Shown here in pieces: positions 6,724 to 14,355 of a stretch of DNA of 20,137 bases. The translations under genes were made by a program, and so were the position numbers. Within the stretch, counting starts at the first letter, position 1. Each line of letters opens with the position of its first letter. Origin of the DNA: an uncultured Hungatella sp. (GTDB lineage: Bacteria > Bacillota > Clostridia > Lachnospirales > Lachnospiraceae); the NCBI GenBank assembly GCA_959018155.1, contig CAUEKH010000006.1:1-20137 (forward strand). The letters run 5' to 3'. The notes under the pieces are model-generated. The model made no database searches. It was not told the DNA's origin and worked only from the letters and a program-made list of their open reading frames with translations.

Positions 6724-8592
6724 ATGCGTGAAAGATTACAGACATTGTCACTTGAAAAGCTAAAGGAATTTGCCAAAGGCGAGGGCATAAAAGGTTACAG
6801 TTCTATGAGAAAGGCGGAACTGATTGACCTCCTCTGCAGGAAAGCTGAGGAGAAGGAAGGAGGAACCGCGGCGGAAGCTGTTTCGTCGGGGAATCAGGGA
6901 ACCGTGCAGGAGCAGGCCGGACACTCTGAAAAAGAGAACGGGGAGGCCGGAGAAGGCCAGGCTGCAAGAGAGAGTCAGTCTGCCAGAGAAAGCCAGGAGG
7001 CATTAAAGGCGGACGCTGAGAGCCAGCAGGCTGTAAAGCCGGAACCTGAGAAGCAGACAGCCGAGAATCAGCCGGCGCAGTCCCAGGGCCAGCGCCAGAG
7101 TTATAATGATAAAAAGAAGACTGTGGTTCGTTCCTACCGCGCCGAAGGGCAGCAGAGAAACGGCAATTACCGCCAGAATACAGATCAGCGTCAGGGACGC
7201 CAGGGAACGGATCAGCGTCAGGATCGTCAGTACGCAGATCAGCGTCAGGATCGTCAGTACGCGGATCAGCGCCAGGAACGTCAGTACGCAGATCAGCGTC
7301 AGGACCGCCAGTATTCAGACCAGCGCCAGGACCGTCAGGATGCGGAGCAGCGTCAGAATACAGATCAGCGCCAGTTTGCAGAACGCCAGGAGCGGCAGAA
7401 TGCAGAGCGCTTTGATGCTCAGGAAGATTTTCAGCCGAGTCAGGAACTTCAGGAGTTAGACAGCGGGATTTCCGCTCACGGTATTCTCGAAGTTATGCCG
7501 GATGGATTTGGTTTCATCCGCTGCGAGAACTACCTTCCGGGAGAGAATGACGTCTATGTGGCCCCATCCCAGATTCGCCGTTTTAATATGAAGACGGGAG
7601 ATATCATTCAGGGAAAACGCCGTGTGAAGACGGCGGCCGAGAAGTTTGCCGCTCTCCTCTATGTAACGAATATCAACGGATATCCGACCAGCGTGGCGGA
7701 GCGCAGACCGAATTTTGAGAATATGACCCCGATTTTCCCGGATGAGAGACTCCATATGGAGACTCCGGGAATCAAGAATACGACAGCCATGCGGGTGCTG
7801 GATTTGCTGGCGCCGATTGGTAAAGGACAGAGAGGTATGATTGTCTCCCCGCCAAAGGCAGGTAAGACAACCCTCTTAAAGCAGGTGGCCAAGGCTGTAA
7901 CCGTCAACCATCCGGAGATGCACGTCATGATCCTTCTGATCGATGAGCGTCCTGAGGAGGTTACAGATATCAGGGAGGCCATCACAGGCGACAATGTAGA
8001 AGTTCTCTACTCCACCTTCGACGAACTCCCGGAGCGCCACAAACGGGTTTCCGAGATGGTGATTGAGCGCGCCAAGCGTCTTGTCGAGCATGGGCGGGAT
8101 GTGATTATCCTTTTGGACAGTATTACCCGTCTGGCCAGGGCGTACAACTTGACGGTGGCGCCCAGCGGCCGTACCTTATCCGGTGGTCTCGACCCGGCCG
8201 CTCTGCACATGCCGAAGCGTTTCTTCGGTGCTGCCAGAAATATGAGAGAGGGCGGCAGTTTAACTATCCTGGCTACCGCGCTTGTAGATACGGGAAGCCG
8301 TATGGACGATGTTATTTACGAGGAATTTAAGGGAACCGGTAACATGGAACTCGTGCTCGACAGGAAGCTGTCTGAAAAGAGAATTTTCCCGGCTATTGAT
8401 ATCTTAAAGTCCGGTACGAGAAGAGACGACCTGCTCTTAACCAGAGAAGAAGCCGAAGCTGTTGATATTGTGCGGAAGGCGACGACGACGCTGAAGCCGG
8501 AGGATGCGGTGGAGAAGATTCTCGACTTATTCGCAAGGACGAGGACGAACCGGGAGTTTGTGGAGATGTCGAAGAAGATATTCCGGTATTAA
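6724..8592 (+). CDS. rho: Transcription termination factor Rho with long Q/R-rich disordered insertion
   Basis: 622 residues, about 200 longer than E. coli Rho. An ATG at 6700 is in frame, but the ATG at 6724 has AAGGAG 6 bases upstream and begins the Rho_N helical domain ([25 protein letters not shown]). Residues about 40-245 form a low-complexity region rich in Gln, Arg, Glu and Asp, including six 9-residue tandem repeats (154-207). The cold-shock-like RNA-binding domain starts at [15 protein letters not shown] (253 onward). The ATPase core has SPPKAGKTT (Lys381), Walker [17 protein letters not shown], the Q-loop region [21 protein letters not shown], and the secondary RNA-binding and Arg-finger segments GTGNMEL and [14 protein letters not shown]. 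All key residues of a hexameric RNA translocase are present. It terminates transcription in the cytoplasm. Disordered insertions at this place are known in Rho of several Firmicutes and Bacteroidetes and can drive assembly or phase separation. Confidence 0.98.
   Translation: MRERLQTLSLEKLKEFAKGEGIKGYSSMRKAELIDLLCRKAEEKEGGTAAEAVSSGNQGTVQEQAGHSEKENGEAGEGQAARESQSARESQEALKADAESQQAVKPEPEKQTAENQPAQSQGQRQSYNDKKKTVVRSYRAEGQQRNGNYRQNTDQRQGRQGTDQRQDRQYADQRQDRQYADQRQERQYADQRQDRQYSDQRQDRQDAEQRQNTDQRQFAERQERQNAERFDAQEDFQPSQELQELDSGISAHGILEVMPDGFGFIRCENYLPGENDVYVAPSQIRRFNMKTGDIIQGKRRVKTAAEKFAALLYVTNINGYPTSVAERRPNFENMTPIFPDERLHMETPGIKNTTAMRVLDLLAPIGKGQRGMIVSPPKAGKTTLLKQVAKAVTVNHPEMHVMILLIDERPEEVTDIREAITGDNVEVLYSTFDELPERHKRVSEMVIERAKRLVEHGRDVIILLDSITRLARAYNLTVAPSGRTLSGGLDPAALHMPKRFFGAARNMREGGSLTILATALVDTGSRMDDVIYEEFKGTGNMELVLDRKLSEKRIFPAIDILKSGTRRDDLLLTREEAEAVDIVRKATTTLKPEDAVEKILDLFARTRTNREFVEMSKKIFRY
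7183..7344 (+). repeat. Six 27-bp tandem repeats inside rho
   Basis: Six in-frame copies of a 27-base unit beginning GAYCAGCG encode a nonapeptide close to DQRQDRQYA. Units start at 7183, 7210, 7237, 7264, 7291 and 7318. Copies 2 and 3 are almost identical, and a decayed continuation runs to about 7400. Third-base differences between copies show selection to keep the amino-acid pattern. The array could expand or contract between strains. Confidence 0.93.
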
Positions 8593-8593
8593 T

Positions 8594-8619
8594 TGCGAAT
8601 GTATTCGCTTTCGCATTTT
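8594..8619 (+). terminator. Weak terminator-like hairpin after rho
   Basis: TGCGAA (8594-8599) can pair with TTCGCA (8610-8615) and is followed by TTTT. An alternative fold is the perfect GCGAAT/ATTCGC pair. The stem is short and the T-run brief, so this is a possible rho terminator only. Confidence 0.35.
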
Positions 8620-8789
8620 AATATAAATTAACAGGGTGTATTATTTCCAAGTCCAAAAAATCCTTGATTTCAATTAAGATAATTTTAATCTCAGAATATG
8701 TGTTGTTTTTTTCAAATTCAGTTTTTTATATAAAATATTTATTTAGCATTAGATAAAGTTATATACAATATCCTCTGCTATATCTTTCA

Positions 8790-8818
8790 ATGTACAGCTT
8801 TGCTGTGTATGCCTTTTT
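8790..8818 (+). terminator. Terminator-like small hairpin
   Basis: ATGTACAGC (8790-8798) pairs with GCTGTGTAT (8802-8810), including two G-T pairs, around a TTT loop. GCC and TTTTT (8814-8818) follow. It lies immediately before a second, stronger terminator and no gene precedes it after rho. Confidence 0.5.
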
Positions 8819-8819
8819 G

Positions 8820-8881
8820 AATATATCTTCTCTTGTTGGTTGACGTTTGCAGCGTACTAACAAGAGAAGATATATTTTTTT
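8820..8881 (+). terminator. Strong intrinsic terminator with very long stem
   Basis: Bases 8820-8837 pair without mismatch with 8859-8876, and the stem extends by three more pairs (one G-T) towards the loop, giving about 21 bp. Seven T follow (8875-8881, partly in the stem). The orientation is plus strand. It is nearly 290 bases past the rho stop with no gene in between, so it is either the true rho 3' end or a leftover of a lost gene. Confidence 0.85.
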
Positions 8882-9003
8882 CTGTCTTATTAAGTTCGTT
8901 CTGTTCTTCAATCTCAAGCCATTCGTTTTAGGGAATTCTTATGCAGGCTTATACGATATGTTGAGGTCAACTAATGATACAAAAACGATAACTGCTGATA
9001 TTG

Positions 9004-9009
9004 TATAAA
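9004..9009 (+). promoter_or_regulatory. Possible -10 box of the phosphodiesterase-transporter cluster
   Basis: TATAAA at 9004-9009, preceded by TTG, lies 52 bases before the first start of the cluster. No -35 match stands at 16-18 bases, which would be expected if the promoter depends on the AraC-type activator encoded downstream. The GTTGA-GG-TCAAC repeat at 8960-8971 is a candidate activator site. Confidence 0.3.
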
Positions 9010-9060
9010 ACATAAGAAATTTATAAAATTAAGGTACAAAATAAGAGTGAGGTGAGGCAA

Positions 9061-9924
9061 ATGAAATTAACGTTTTTGGGTACGGGGGCTGGAGAGGGAT
9101 ACCCGGGATATTGGTGCGAATGTCCACATTGTACTTATGCTCGTAAACACAGGGGGAAAAATCTGAGAACTAACAGTTGCTTAGCTGTCAATGAAGAATT
9201 ACTAATCGATATTGGTCCCTCATGTTTTGACAATGCTGCACGTTTCGGGGTCAACTTAACACAAATCAGGACGCTGCTGATTACTCATCCACATGAGGAT
9301 CATCTGTATCAGCAGAATCTGTTTTGGAGATATACAGATGAAAGCCTTTTGTCCCTGAGTTATGCGGAGCAAATTACTCATGGCGGACCAAGATTTACTG
9401 AAATACCAGAGTTAAATATCTACGGAAACAGGTTTGTAATCGATTTTCTGCGAAAGTCCCTTGAAATTACTGATAGTCATAAAATCGCTTTAAACGAAAT
9501 TAAAGAGGGAACAAAGATTGAATCAAATGGGTACCGGATATTGCCGATTCGTGGAAATCATGGACCAGAGGCCGGATTTGCCCATAGCTATGTAATTCAG
9601 AAGGAAGAAAAAACATTACTGTATGCCCTTGATTCCGGTACTTATGATGAGGATCAGTTCGAATTGATGAAAAACTTCCAATATGATGCAGTCATCATGG
9701 AGGGAACAACCGGACTGAACGAACAGTATGGCGGCCATATGTGCCTGGCTAACAATATAAAAATGAGAGACAGGCTGAATGAATGTAAATGCTTAAAGCA
9801 GGGCAGTCGATTCATCTTAACTCATATGTCACCTCATTGGTGTCCACCTCATGATTGGTATGAATCTATTGTTGGTTCAGAAAGGATGGAGTTGGCATAT
9901 GATGGTATGCAAATCGAAATCTAA
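9061..9924 (+). CDS. PhnP-like metallo-beta-lactamase-fold phosphodiesterase
   Basis: 287 residues. A GTG at 9052 is in frame, but ATG 9061 directly follows GAGTGAGGTGAGG and begins MKLTFLGTGAGEGYPGYWCECPHC, the typical PhnP-type opening. Cys19, Cys21 and Cys24 form the extra zinc-binding cluster of PhnP. His76-x-His78-x-Asp80-His81 is the MBL metal motif, with further likely ligands at His167, Asp191 and His255. PhnP cleaves 5-phosphoribosyl 1,2-cyclic phosphate in phosphonate breakdown, but no other phn gene is here. A related cyclic or simple phosphodiester is therefore likely, acting in the cytoplasm. It is the first gene of the transporter cluster and overlaps the permease that follows by 26 bases, so the substrate is probably what the transporter imports. 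Family assignment is good, and the substrate is inferred. Confidence 0.85.
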   Translation: MKLTFLGTGAGEGYPGYWCECPHCTYARKHRGKNLRTNSCLAVNEELLIDIGPSCFDNAARFGVNLTQIRTLLITHPHEDHLYQQNLFWRYTDESLLSLSYAEQITHGGPRFTEIPELNIYGNRFVIDFLRKSLEITDSHKIALNEIKEGTKIESNGYRILPIRGNHGPEAGFAHSYVIQKEEKTLLYALDSGTYDEDQFELMKNFQYDAVIMEGTTGLNEQYGGHMCLANNIKMRDRLNECKCLKQGSRFILTHMSPHWCPPHDWYESIVGSERMELAYDGMQIEI

Positions 9925-10843
9925 AGTAATGAAAAGCAGTAAAAGCAATCAGTTCCGCCGATTTTGGCCGGCGTATGTCATGATTTTACCCGTTGTGCTC
10001 TGGTATCTTATTTTTGCCTATTTGCCAATGGGAGGATTAATAATTGCTTTTAAAAAATACAGTGTGATCGGGGGTATTGCTGCCAGTCCCTGGGTAGGGT
10101 TTGATAATTTTATAAAACTGTTCCAGACATCTTCATTTTTACGGGCAGTTAAGAATACTCTAATCATCAGCGCTATGAACTTATTAATAGGTTTTCCGGT
10201 TCCGATTATTTTTGCAATTCTTCTCAACGAGATGACACAATTTAAATTTAAAAAAATTGTACAGACAGTAAGTTATCTTCCACATTTCATATCATGGTCA
10301 GTTGTCGGTGGAATGGTTTATATGATTTTGTCGCCAAGTACAGGAGCAGTCAGTACGGTTGTTCAGGCGCTGGGGGGAACGCCTCAAAATTATATTGGAC
10401 TAAAAGAGTACTTCAGAACAATTGTGGTTAGTACGGGAATCTGGAAAACTATGGGGTGGTCAGCTATTATTTACATGGCGGCAATAACATCGGTTGATGA
10501 ACAGTTATATGAAGCGGCACGGCTTGACGGGGCGGGACGATTCGGAAAAATCTGGCATATAACATTACCTGGAATTCGTGGAATTATTGCTATTCAGCTT
10601 ATTCTTGCAGTCGGACAGATTCTTAATGTTTCATTCGATCAGATATTCATTTTGATTACAGATATGACGCTGGAGGTTGGGGAAACAATTGATTATTACA
10701 TCTACAGAACCGGTCTGGGGTCATCTAATAACTTCAGTCTTGCAACTGCTTCCGGAATGCTGAAATCAGTTATCGGCCTAGTATTAGTAGTGGGGACAAA
10801 CATTGTGTCAAAGAAGCTGACTGACGGGGAAGGGATTTGGTGA
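9899..10843 (+). CDS. ABC transporter permease, LplB type (carbohydrate uptake)
   Basis: About 314 residues with six hydrophobic segments. Two starts are plausible. ATG 9899, inside the end of the upstream gene, has AAAGGATGGAG 7 bases before it. ATG 9929 gives the more family-like MKSSKSNQFRRFWPAYVM but has no clear ribosome binding site. I chose 9899, which implies translational coupling. The first membrane segment, PAYVMILPVVLWYLIFAYLPMGGLIIAFKKY, carries the PMGG element typical of LplB-type sugar permeases. The cytoplasmic EAA loop that docks the ATPase is EAARLDGAGRFGKIWHITLPG (from about residue 205). It pairs with the permease that begins at its stop codon. No ATPase gene is in the cluster. 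Transporters of this type normally borrow a shared MsmX/UgpC-like ATPase. Confidence 0.92.
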   Translation: MMVCKSKSKVMKSSKSNQFRRFWPAYVMILPVVLWYLIFAYLPMGGLIIAFKKYSVIGGIAASPWVGFDNFIKLFQTSSFLRAVKNTLIISAMNLLIGFPVPIIFAILLNEMTQFKFKKIVQTVSYLPHFISWSVVGGMVYMILSPSTGAVSTVVQALGGTPQNYIGLKEYFRTIVVSTGIWKTMGWSAIIYMAAITSVDEQLYEAARLDGAGRFGKIWHITLPGIRGIIAIQLILAVGQILNVSFDQIFILITDMTLEVGETIDYYIYRTGLGSSNNFSLATASGMLKSVIGLVLVVGTNIVSKKLTDGEGIW

Positions 10844-11736
10844 TGAAAATGGGAAGTATGAATCAACTGAAAATAAAAAGGCCATCAGAGACTGCATTTC
10901 ACATAGTCAATATGCTCATTATGATTTTTGTTCTCGTTATTACGCTGTACCCTTTCTGGTATGTACTTGTAGGTTCATTTTCCAGTGTGGGGCATCTGGT
11001 TGAAAATGGTTTTGTATTATGGCCGGATGGTTTGCACCTCGACGCATATAAACAGGTATTCCGCAACAGCCTGATTCCGACTGCTTACAGAAATACAATG
11101 ATTGTTACACTGGCAGGAACGGCAATCAGCATGGCGTTGACTTTACTTGGCGCGTATGTATTATCAATCAAAAATCTGCCAGGAAAAAAAGCACTTACGG
11201 TTTTTTTTGTTCTGACAATGCTGTTCAATGGCGGCCTGGTACCTACTTATCTTGTTGTAAGTGGCTTAAAGCTGATAGATTCCCTGTGGGCTTTAATTTT
11301 GCCAAGCGCTGTCAGCACCTATAATCTGGTACTGATGAGGAATTTTTTTCAAAGCGTACCGGATGAACTTTATGAATCCGCATGTATTGACGGAGAATCA
11401 ATGATAGGATATTTAATCCATATTCTGTTGCCTCTTTCAAAAGCTTCTATTGCAACAATTACTATGTTTTATGCAGTTGCATACTGGAATGATTATTTTA
11501 AGAGTCTGATTTATATTCGAGACAGTGCATTATGGCCCATGCAGACGGTTTTACGTCAGGCATTGCAGACGGCGCAGTTTAACACGATGATGTTTGAAGA
11601 TGCAGCACAGTCGCTCTCAACAGAAACGTTAAAAGATGCAATGATTGTAGTAAGTGTGCTGCCAATTCTGTGTGTATATCCATTTGTACAGAAGTATTTT
11701 GTCAAGGGAGTTATGGTAGGCTCTCTGAAAGGCTGA
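10843..11736 (+). CDS. ABC transporter permease, YtcP type (carbohydrate uptake)
   Basis: 297 residues. ATG 10843 overlaps the previous stop by one base (TGATG), with GGGGAAGGG 8 bases upstream; the longer frame from TTG 10837 has no reason to be used. Six hydrophobic segments begin with HIVNMLIMIFVLVITLYPFWYVLVGSFSS. The periplasm-facing loop NGFVLWPDGLHLDAYKQVF is typical of YtcP/AraQ-like partners of LplB. The EAA loop reads YESACIDGESMIGYLIHILLP (about 177-197). Together with the LplB-type subunit it forms the membrane pore of a binding-protein-dependent importer. It is followed after 51 bases by the binding protein, with no terminator between. Confidence 0.93.
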   Translation: MKMGSMNQLKIKRPSETAFHIVNMLIMIFVLVITLYPFWYVLVGSFSSVGHLVENGFVLWPDGLHLDAYKQVFRNSLIPTAYRNTMIVTLAGTAISMALTLLGAYVLSIKNLPGKKALTVFFVLTMLFNGGLVPTYLVVSGLKLIDSLWALILPSAVSTYNLVLMRNFFQSVPDELYESACIDGESMIGYLIHILLPLSKASIATITMFYAVAYWNDYFKSLIYIRDSALWPMQTVLRQALQTAQFNTMMFEDAAQSLSTETLKDAMIVVSVLPILCVYPFVQKYFVKGVMVGSLKG

Positions 11737-11787
11737 TATTAAAATTTACGAGATGTGCTCATATAACAATCAAAAGGAGAAGAGAAG

Positions 11788-13383
11788 ATGAGAAATTTAA
11801 AACGTATGGCAGCAATCGCTGTGGCAGCAACGATGACACTTTCACAGATTGCCTGCAGTTCCAAACCGGCGGAGAACGCGCCAGAATCTAAAAGCACTGT
11901 GGCAGAAAGCACTTCAGCAAGTGGGGAAAATGAAGAAGTTGTTACTTTGGATGTGTTCTATGCAAGTTCGCGCCCTATGAATGAGGCAACAGATCTTACC
12001 CGGCAGTATATCCGTGAGACACTTGGAATCGACATTAATTTAATTCAGGGTGATGTAGCCAACTTCAATCAGCAGCTGGCACTGTATATATCGTCAAGGG
12101 ACATGCCGGATATTGTTTTATGTGATTACAGTGTTTGGATGGATTATGCGAAGACGGGGGCGTGGGCAGATATTTCACCGTATCTTAACAATGAGTATAC
12201 AGATCTGATGGACTATGTAGGGGATGACTGGTCCTATATGACTCTCGATAACAAAATTTATGGGATTCCGAATGAACTTCAAGTACCCTCCAGCCATGTT
12301 ACCTACATCCGTCAGGACTGGTTGGATAATCTTGGGCTGGAAGTTCCGGCTACTCTTGATGAATTTACTGAAGTAATGCGTCAGTTTACTTTTAATGATC
12401 CGGATGGAAACGGTAAGAATGATACTTATGGATTAAGTGCAGCCGGATATACATATCTGTCATTTTTGATGGGAGCATTTGGCGCTTCAACGGAACGTGA
12501 TTATTTTCTGAATGATGATGGAACAATTACAGATAATGCAATCAGCGATGAATACAGGGCTGCGTTGGCTTATCTCAGAGATATCTACAGCGAAGGGTTG
12601 ATTGACCCGGAACTGTTTACCTGCACCTATGAGCAGGCAATGGCGAAATGGGGACGAAATGAGATGGGGCTTCTTTCTGCATGGTGGTCTCATGGTTATA
12701 ATGCGTATTCCAGATTTGATTTTGGCGCACTTCAGCCAGAGGCAGTTGTCCAACCGATTCTTCCGCCTGTAGGAGAGGGTGGAAAGAGCGGAAATCTCTA
12801 TTCAGCGCCGTTTTCTCAGGTAGTAGGTATCAGCTATCTGTGTTCAGAGGAAGAGATTGCTGCCGCTGTGAAATATATGAATTTCCAGGCGAGTGATTAT
12901 GGCTTCCGTGTCCTGCAGTATGGTATTGAGGATGAATTTTTCGATTGGGATGAGGCGGCTAACCAGACAACATGGTATTGGGGGCTTAATAATAATAAGT
13001 CAAAATCAGGTAAATATGAGACGACTGATATGGAAGCTTACAAGATACTGTGTCATGAGAATTTGAATACTCAGCCATTTAAGCTGGCAGGAACCTATGA
13101 ATATGATCTGCTTGCTGCAAGTTCTGATATGAGATACAAAGAGCCATACCGCGAAGACTTATTCTGCATGTTCCTCACAGATGAATATGTTGAGAATCAT
13201 ACAGAACTCGATAATTACTTTGTCCAGAATATGTTAGCATTTATTTTGGGAGAAAAAAGTCTTGAAACAGAATGGGATGCATACGTCAGCGAATACTTGA
13301 ATATGGGCGGTGAGATTGAGCGTCAGGCGCAGTTGACGGCATATAATGAACATTTCGGAACGGATTACACATTTGCAAACTGA
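11788..13383 (+). CDS. Extracellular solute-binding lipoprotein of the ABC importer
   Basis: 531 residues. The start is fixed by AAAGGAGA 7-8 bases before ATG 11788. The N-terminus MRNLKRMAAIAVAATMTLSQIAC is a lipoprotein signal with Cys23 as the acylated residue. The lipobox SQIAC has Gln at -3, which is unusual but does not rule out processing. A Ser/Glu/Thr/Lys-rich linker (about 24-50) leads into the family 1 solute-binding fold. A calcium-loop-like DPDGNGKNDTYGL stretch and many surface Trp/Tyr residues are typical of long LplA/LipO-type binding proteins. It would sit outside the membrane and deliver ligand to the two permeases upstream. The ligand cannot be read from the sequence. A hairpin terminator follows within 15 bases, so much of the cluster's transcription may end here. 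Confidence 0.93.
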   Translation: MRNLKRMAAIAVAATMTLSQIACSSKPAENAPESKSTVAESTSASGENEEVVTLDVFYASSRPMNEATDLTRQYIRETLGIDINLIQGDVANFNQQLALYISSRDMPDIVLCDYSVWMDYAKTGAWADISPYLNNEYTDLMDYVGDDWSYMTLDNKIYGIPNELQVPSSHVTYIRQDWLDNLGLEVPATLDEFTEVMRQFTFNDPDGNGKNDTYGLSAAGYTYLSFLMGAFGASTERDYFLNDDGTITDNAISDEYRAALAYLRDIYSEGLIDPELFTCTYEQAMAKWGRNEMGLLSAWWSHGYNAYSRFDFGALQPEAVVQPILPPVGEGGKSGNLYSAPFSQVVGISYLCSEEEIAAAVKYMNFQASDYGFRVLQYGIEDEFFDWDEAANQTTWYWGLNNNKSKSGKYETTDMEAYKILCHENLNTQPFKLAGTYEYDLLAASSDMRYKEPYREDLFCMFLTDEYVENHTELDNYFVQNMLAFILGEKSLETEWDAYVSEYLNMGGEIERQAQLTAYNEHFGTDYTFAN

Positions 13384-13394
13384 TGCTGATGAGG

Positions 13395-13426
13395 GGCAGT
13401 CAATGGAAGATTGGCTGCCTTCTTTT
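13395..13426 (+). terminator. Intrinsic terminator after the solute-binding protein gene
   Basis: GGCAGTCAAT (13395-13404) pairs with ATTGGCTGCC (13410-13419), with one G-T pair, around a 5-base loop. TTCTTTT follows. The interrupted T-run suggests partial read-through, which would leave the phosphatase and two-component genes less expressed than the transporter. Confidence 0.7.
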
Positions 13427-13450
13427 CCAGAAAATGGAAATGGAACAGAC

Positions 13451-13481
13451 TGTTAACAATAAATATTATATTGTATAATAT
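13451..13481 (+). promoter_or_regulatory. Candidate promoter of the phosphatase and two-component genes
   Basis: TATAAT at 13474-13479 lies 18 bases before the phosphatase start and 12 bases before its GGAG. It is the right arm of a perfect 8-bp inverted repeat, ATATTATA-TTG-TATAATAT (13463-13481). TGTTAACA (13451-13458), itself a palindrome, occupies the -35 position but is a poor -35. A transcription start this close would give an almost leaderless message. Confidence 0.4.
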
Positions 13482-13496
13482 GGAGTGCAGAATCAT

Positions 13497-14282
13497 ATGG
13501 AGAATATAAAATTGAGTGTAGATAAGGACAGAGTGATTGCACTGGTGAAGGAAATGAAGGCGATTTTTCTCGACAGTGAGAATTCAAGGAAAATCACAAA
13601 AAAAGGACTGGCGGATTATGTGACTGAGGTGGATTTTACGGTGCAATCGGTGCTTTGCGGAAAGCTTAAGGAGGCGTACCCTGAAATTCAACTTATGGGT
13701 GAGGAGAAGGATAACAGCGATATTGATATTACAAAGTCGTTCTGGATTCTGGATCCGGTTGATGGGACGACCAATTTAATTCACGGTTTTCAGCACAGTG
13801 CTATTTCACTGGCTTTATGTGAGCGCGGGAAACTGGTAATGGGGATTATTTATCAGCCATATACTGATGAACTGTTTTATGGCGAGACGGGAAAGGGTGC
13901 TTCCCTAAATGGAGATTCCATTCATGTGAGCAGCGCAAAAACCATGGGTGACAGCCTTATTTCAATTGGAACCTCGCCGTACCATCACGATTTGGCAGAT
14001 AAGAATTTTGAGATTTTCAAGAAGGTATTTCAGGACAGTCAGGATATCAGAAGAATTGGTTCCGCAGCAATTGAACTGGCATATGTAGCGTGCGGGAGGT
14101 CAGATGCTTACTTTGAGTGCGGCTTAAAGCCCTGGGATTACGCAGCCGGTGTGGTGCTGGTTCGTGAGGCAGGTGGAAATGTGACTGCGTTCGATGGCAG
14201 TGAAGTGGCTCTTAATAGGCCGTGTGATATTGTTGCAGGAAACGGAGTAATTAACGAACTGCTCCGGAGGGGATACTTATAA
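13497..14282 (+). CDS. Inositol monophosphatase family phosphatase
   Basis: 261 residues from ATG 13497, with GGAG 11 bases upstream; a GTG at 13485 is in frame but has no ribosome binding site. All signatures of the Mg-dependent IMPase family are present: GEEKD (Glu69, Glu70), WILDPVDGTTNLIHG (Asp86, Asp89, Gly90, Thr91) and the C-terminal WDYAAG (Trp213, Asp214). It should remove phosphate from a sugar- or inositol-monophosphate in the cytoplasm. Family members accept inositol phosphates, histidinol phosphate, fructose bisphosphate or PAP, so the substrate is not fixed by the motifs. Its place between a phosphodiesterase-transporter set and the sensor genes suggests it finishes dephosphorylating the imported compound. 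It is preceded by a terminator and its own promoter candidate, and 73 bases separate it from the kinase gene. Confidence 0.92.
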   Translation: MENIKLSVDKDRVIALVKEMKAIFLDSENSRKITKKGLADYVTEVDFTVQSVLCGKLKEAYPEIQLMGEEKDNSDIDITKSFWILDPVDGTTNLIHGFQHSAISLALCERGKLVMGIIYQPYTDELFYGETGKGASLNGDSIHVSSAKTMGDSLISIGTSPYHHDLADKNFEIFKKVFQDSQDIRRIGSAAIELAYVACGRSDAYFECGLKPWDYAAGVVLVREAGGNVTAFDGSEVALNRPCDIVAGNGVINELLRRGYL

Positions 14283-14355
14283 TAGAGAAAATGATTTTTT
14301 GTAACAAAGGTGTCGTAGATGACACTGTCTATCATATAAGGGGTGAAGACACAGG

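Larger units (their letters stand above)
8620..9060. other. Very AT-rich gene-free spacer between rho and the transporter cluster
   Basis: About 440 bases with no credible gene on either strand and a composition far more AT-rich than rho. It holds two terminator-like hairpins (8790-8818 and 8820-8881), a GTTGA-GG-TCAAC inverted repeat (8960-8971), a possible -10 box at 9004 and the ribosome binding site of the next gene. No tRNA, insertion sequence or target-site repeat was found. It marks the left edge of the AT-rich segment. Confidence 0.6.

Noticed and set aside
7183..7344. Possible CRISPR-like array
   Set aside because: The repeats are contiguous, without spacers, in frame and encode part of Rho; no cas gene is present.
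7106..7459. Second plus-strand frame (117 codons) over the rho repeats
   Set aside because: Its repetitive Ser/Arg/Val translation is only the shifted reading of the 27-bp repeat; the rho frame is continuous and conserved.
8790..8843. Small plus-strand frame MYSFAVYAFLNISSLVG as leader peptide
   Set aside because: No ribosome binding site precedes it, its start is the arm of a terminator-like hairpin, and it overlaps a second terminator.
8775..8940. Minus-strand stretches reading like a decayed protein (for example NEWLEIEEQNELNKTEKN)
   Set aside because: Too short, no start or ribosome binding site, and largely composed of the long hairpin; a lost gene cannot be shown without comparison to relatives.
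8620..9060. tRNA, insertion sequence or attachment site at the left edge of the AT-rich segment
   Set aside because: No cloverleaf, transposase fragment or direct repeat matching the right edge near 16817 was found by eye.
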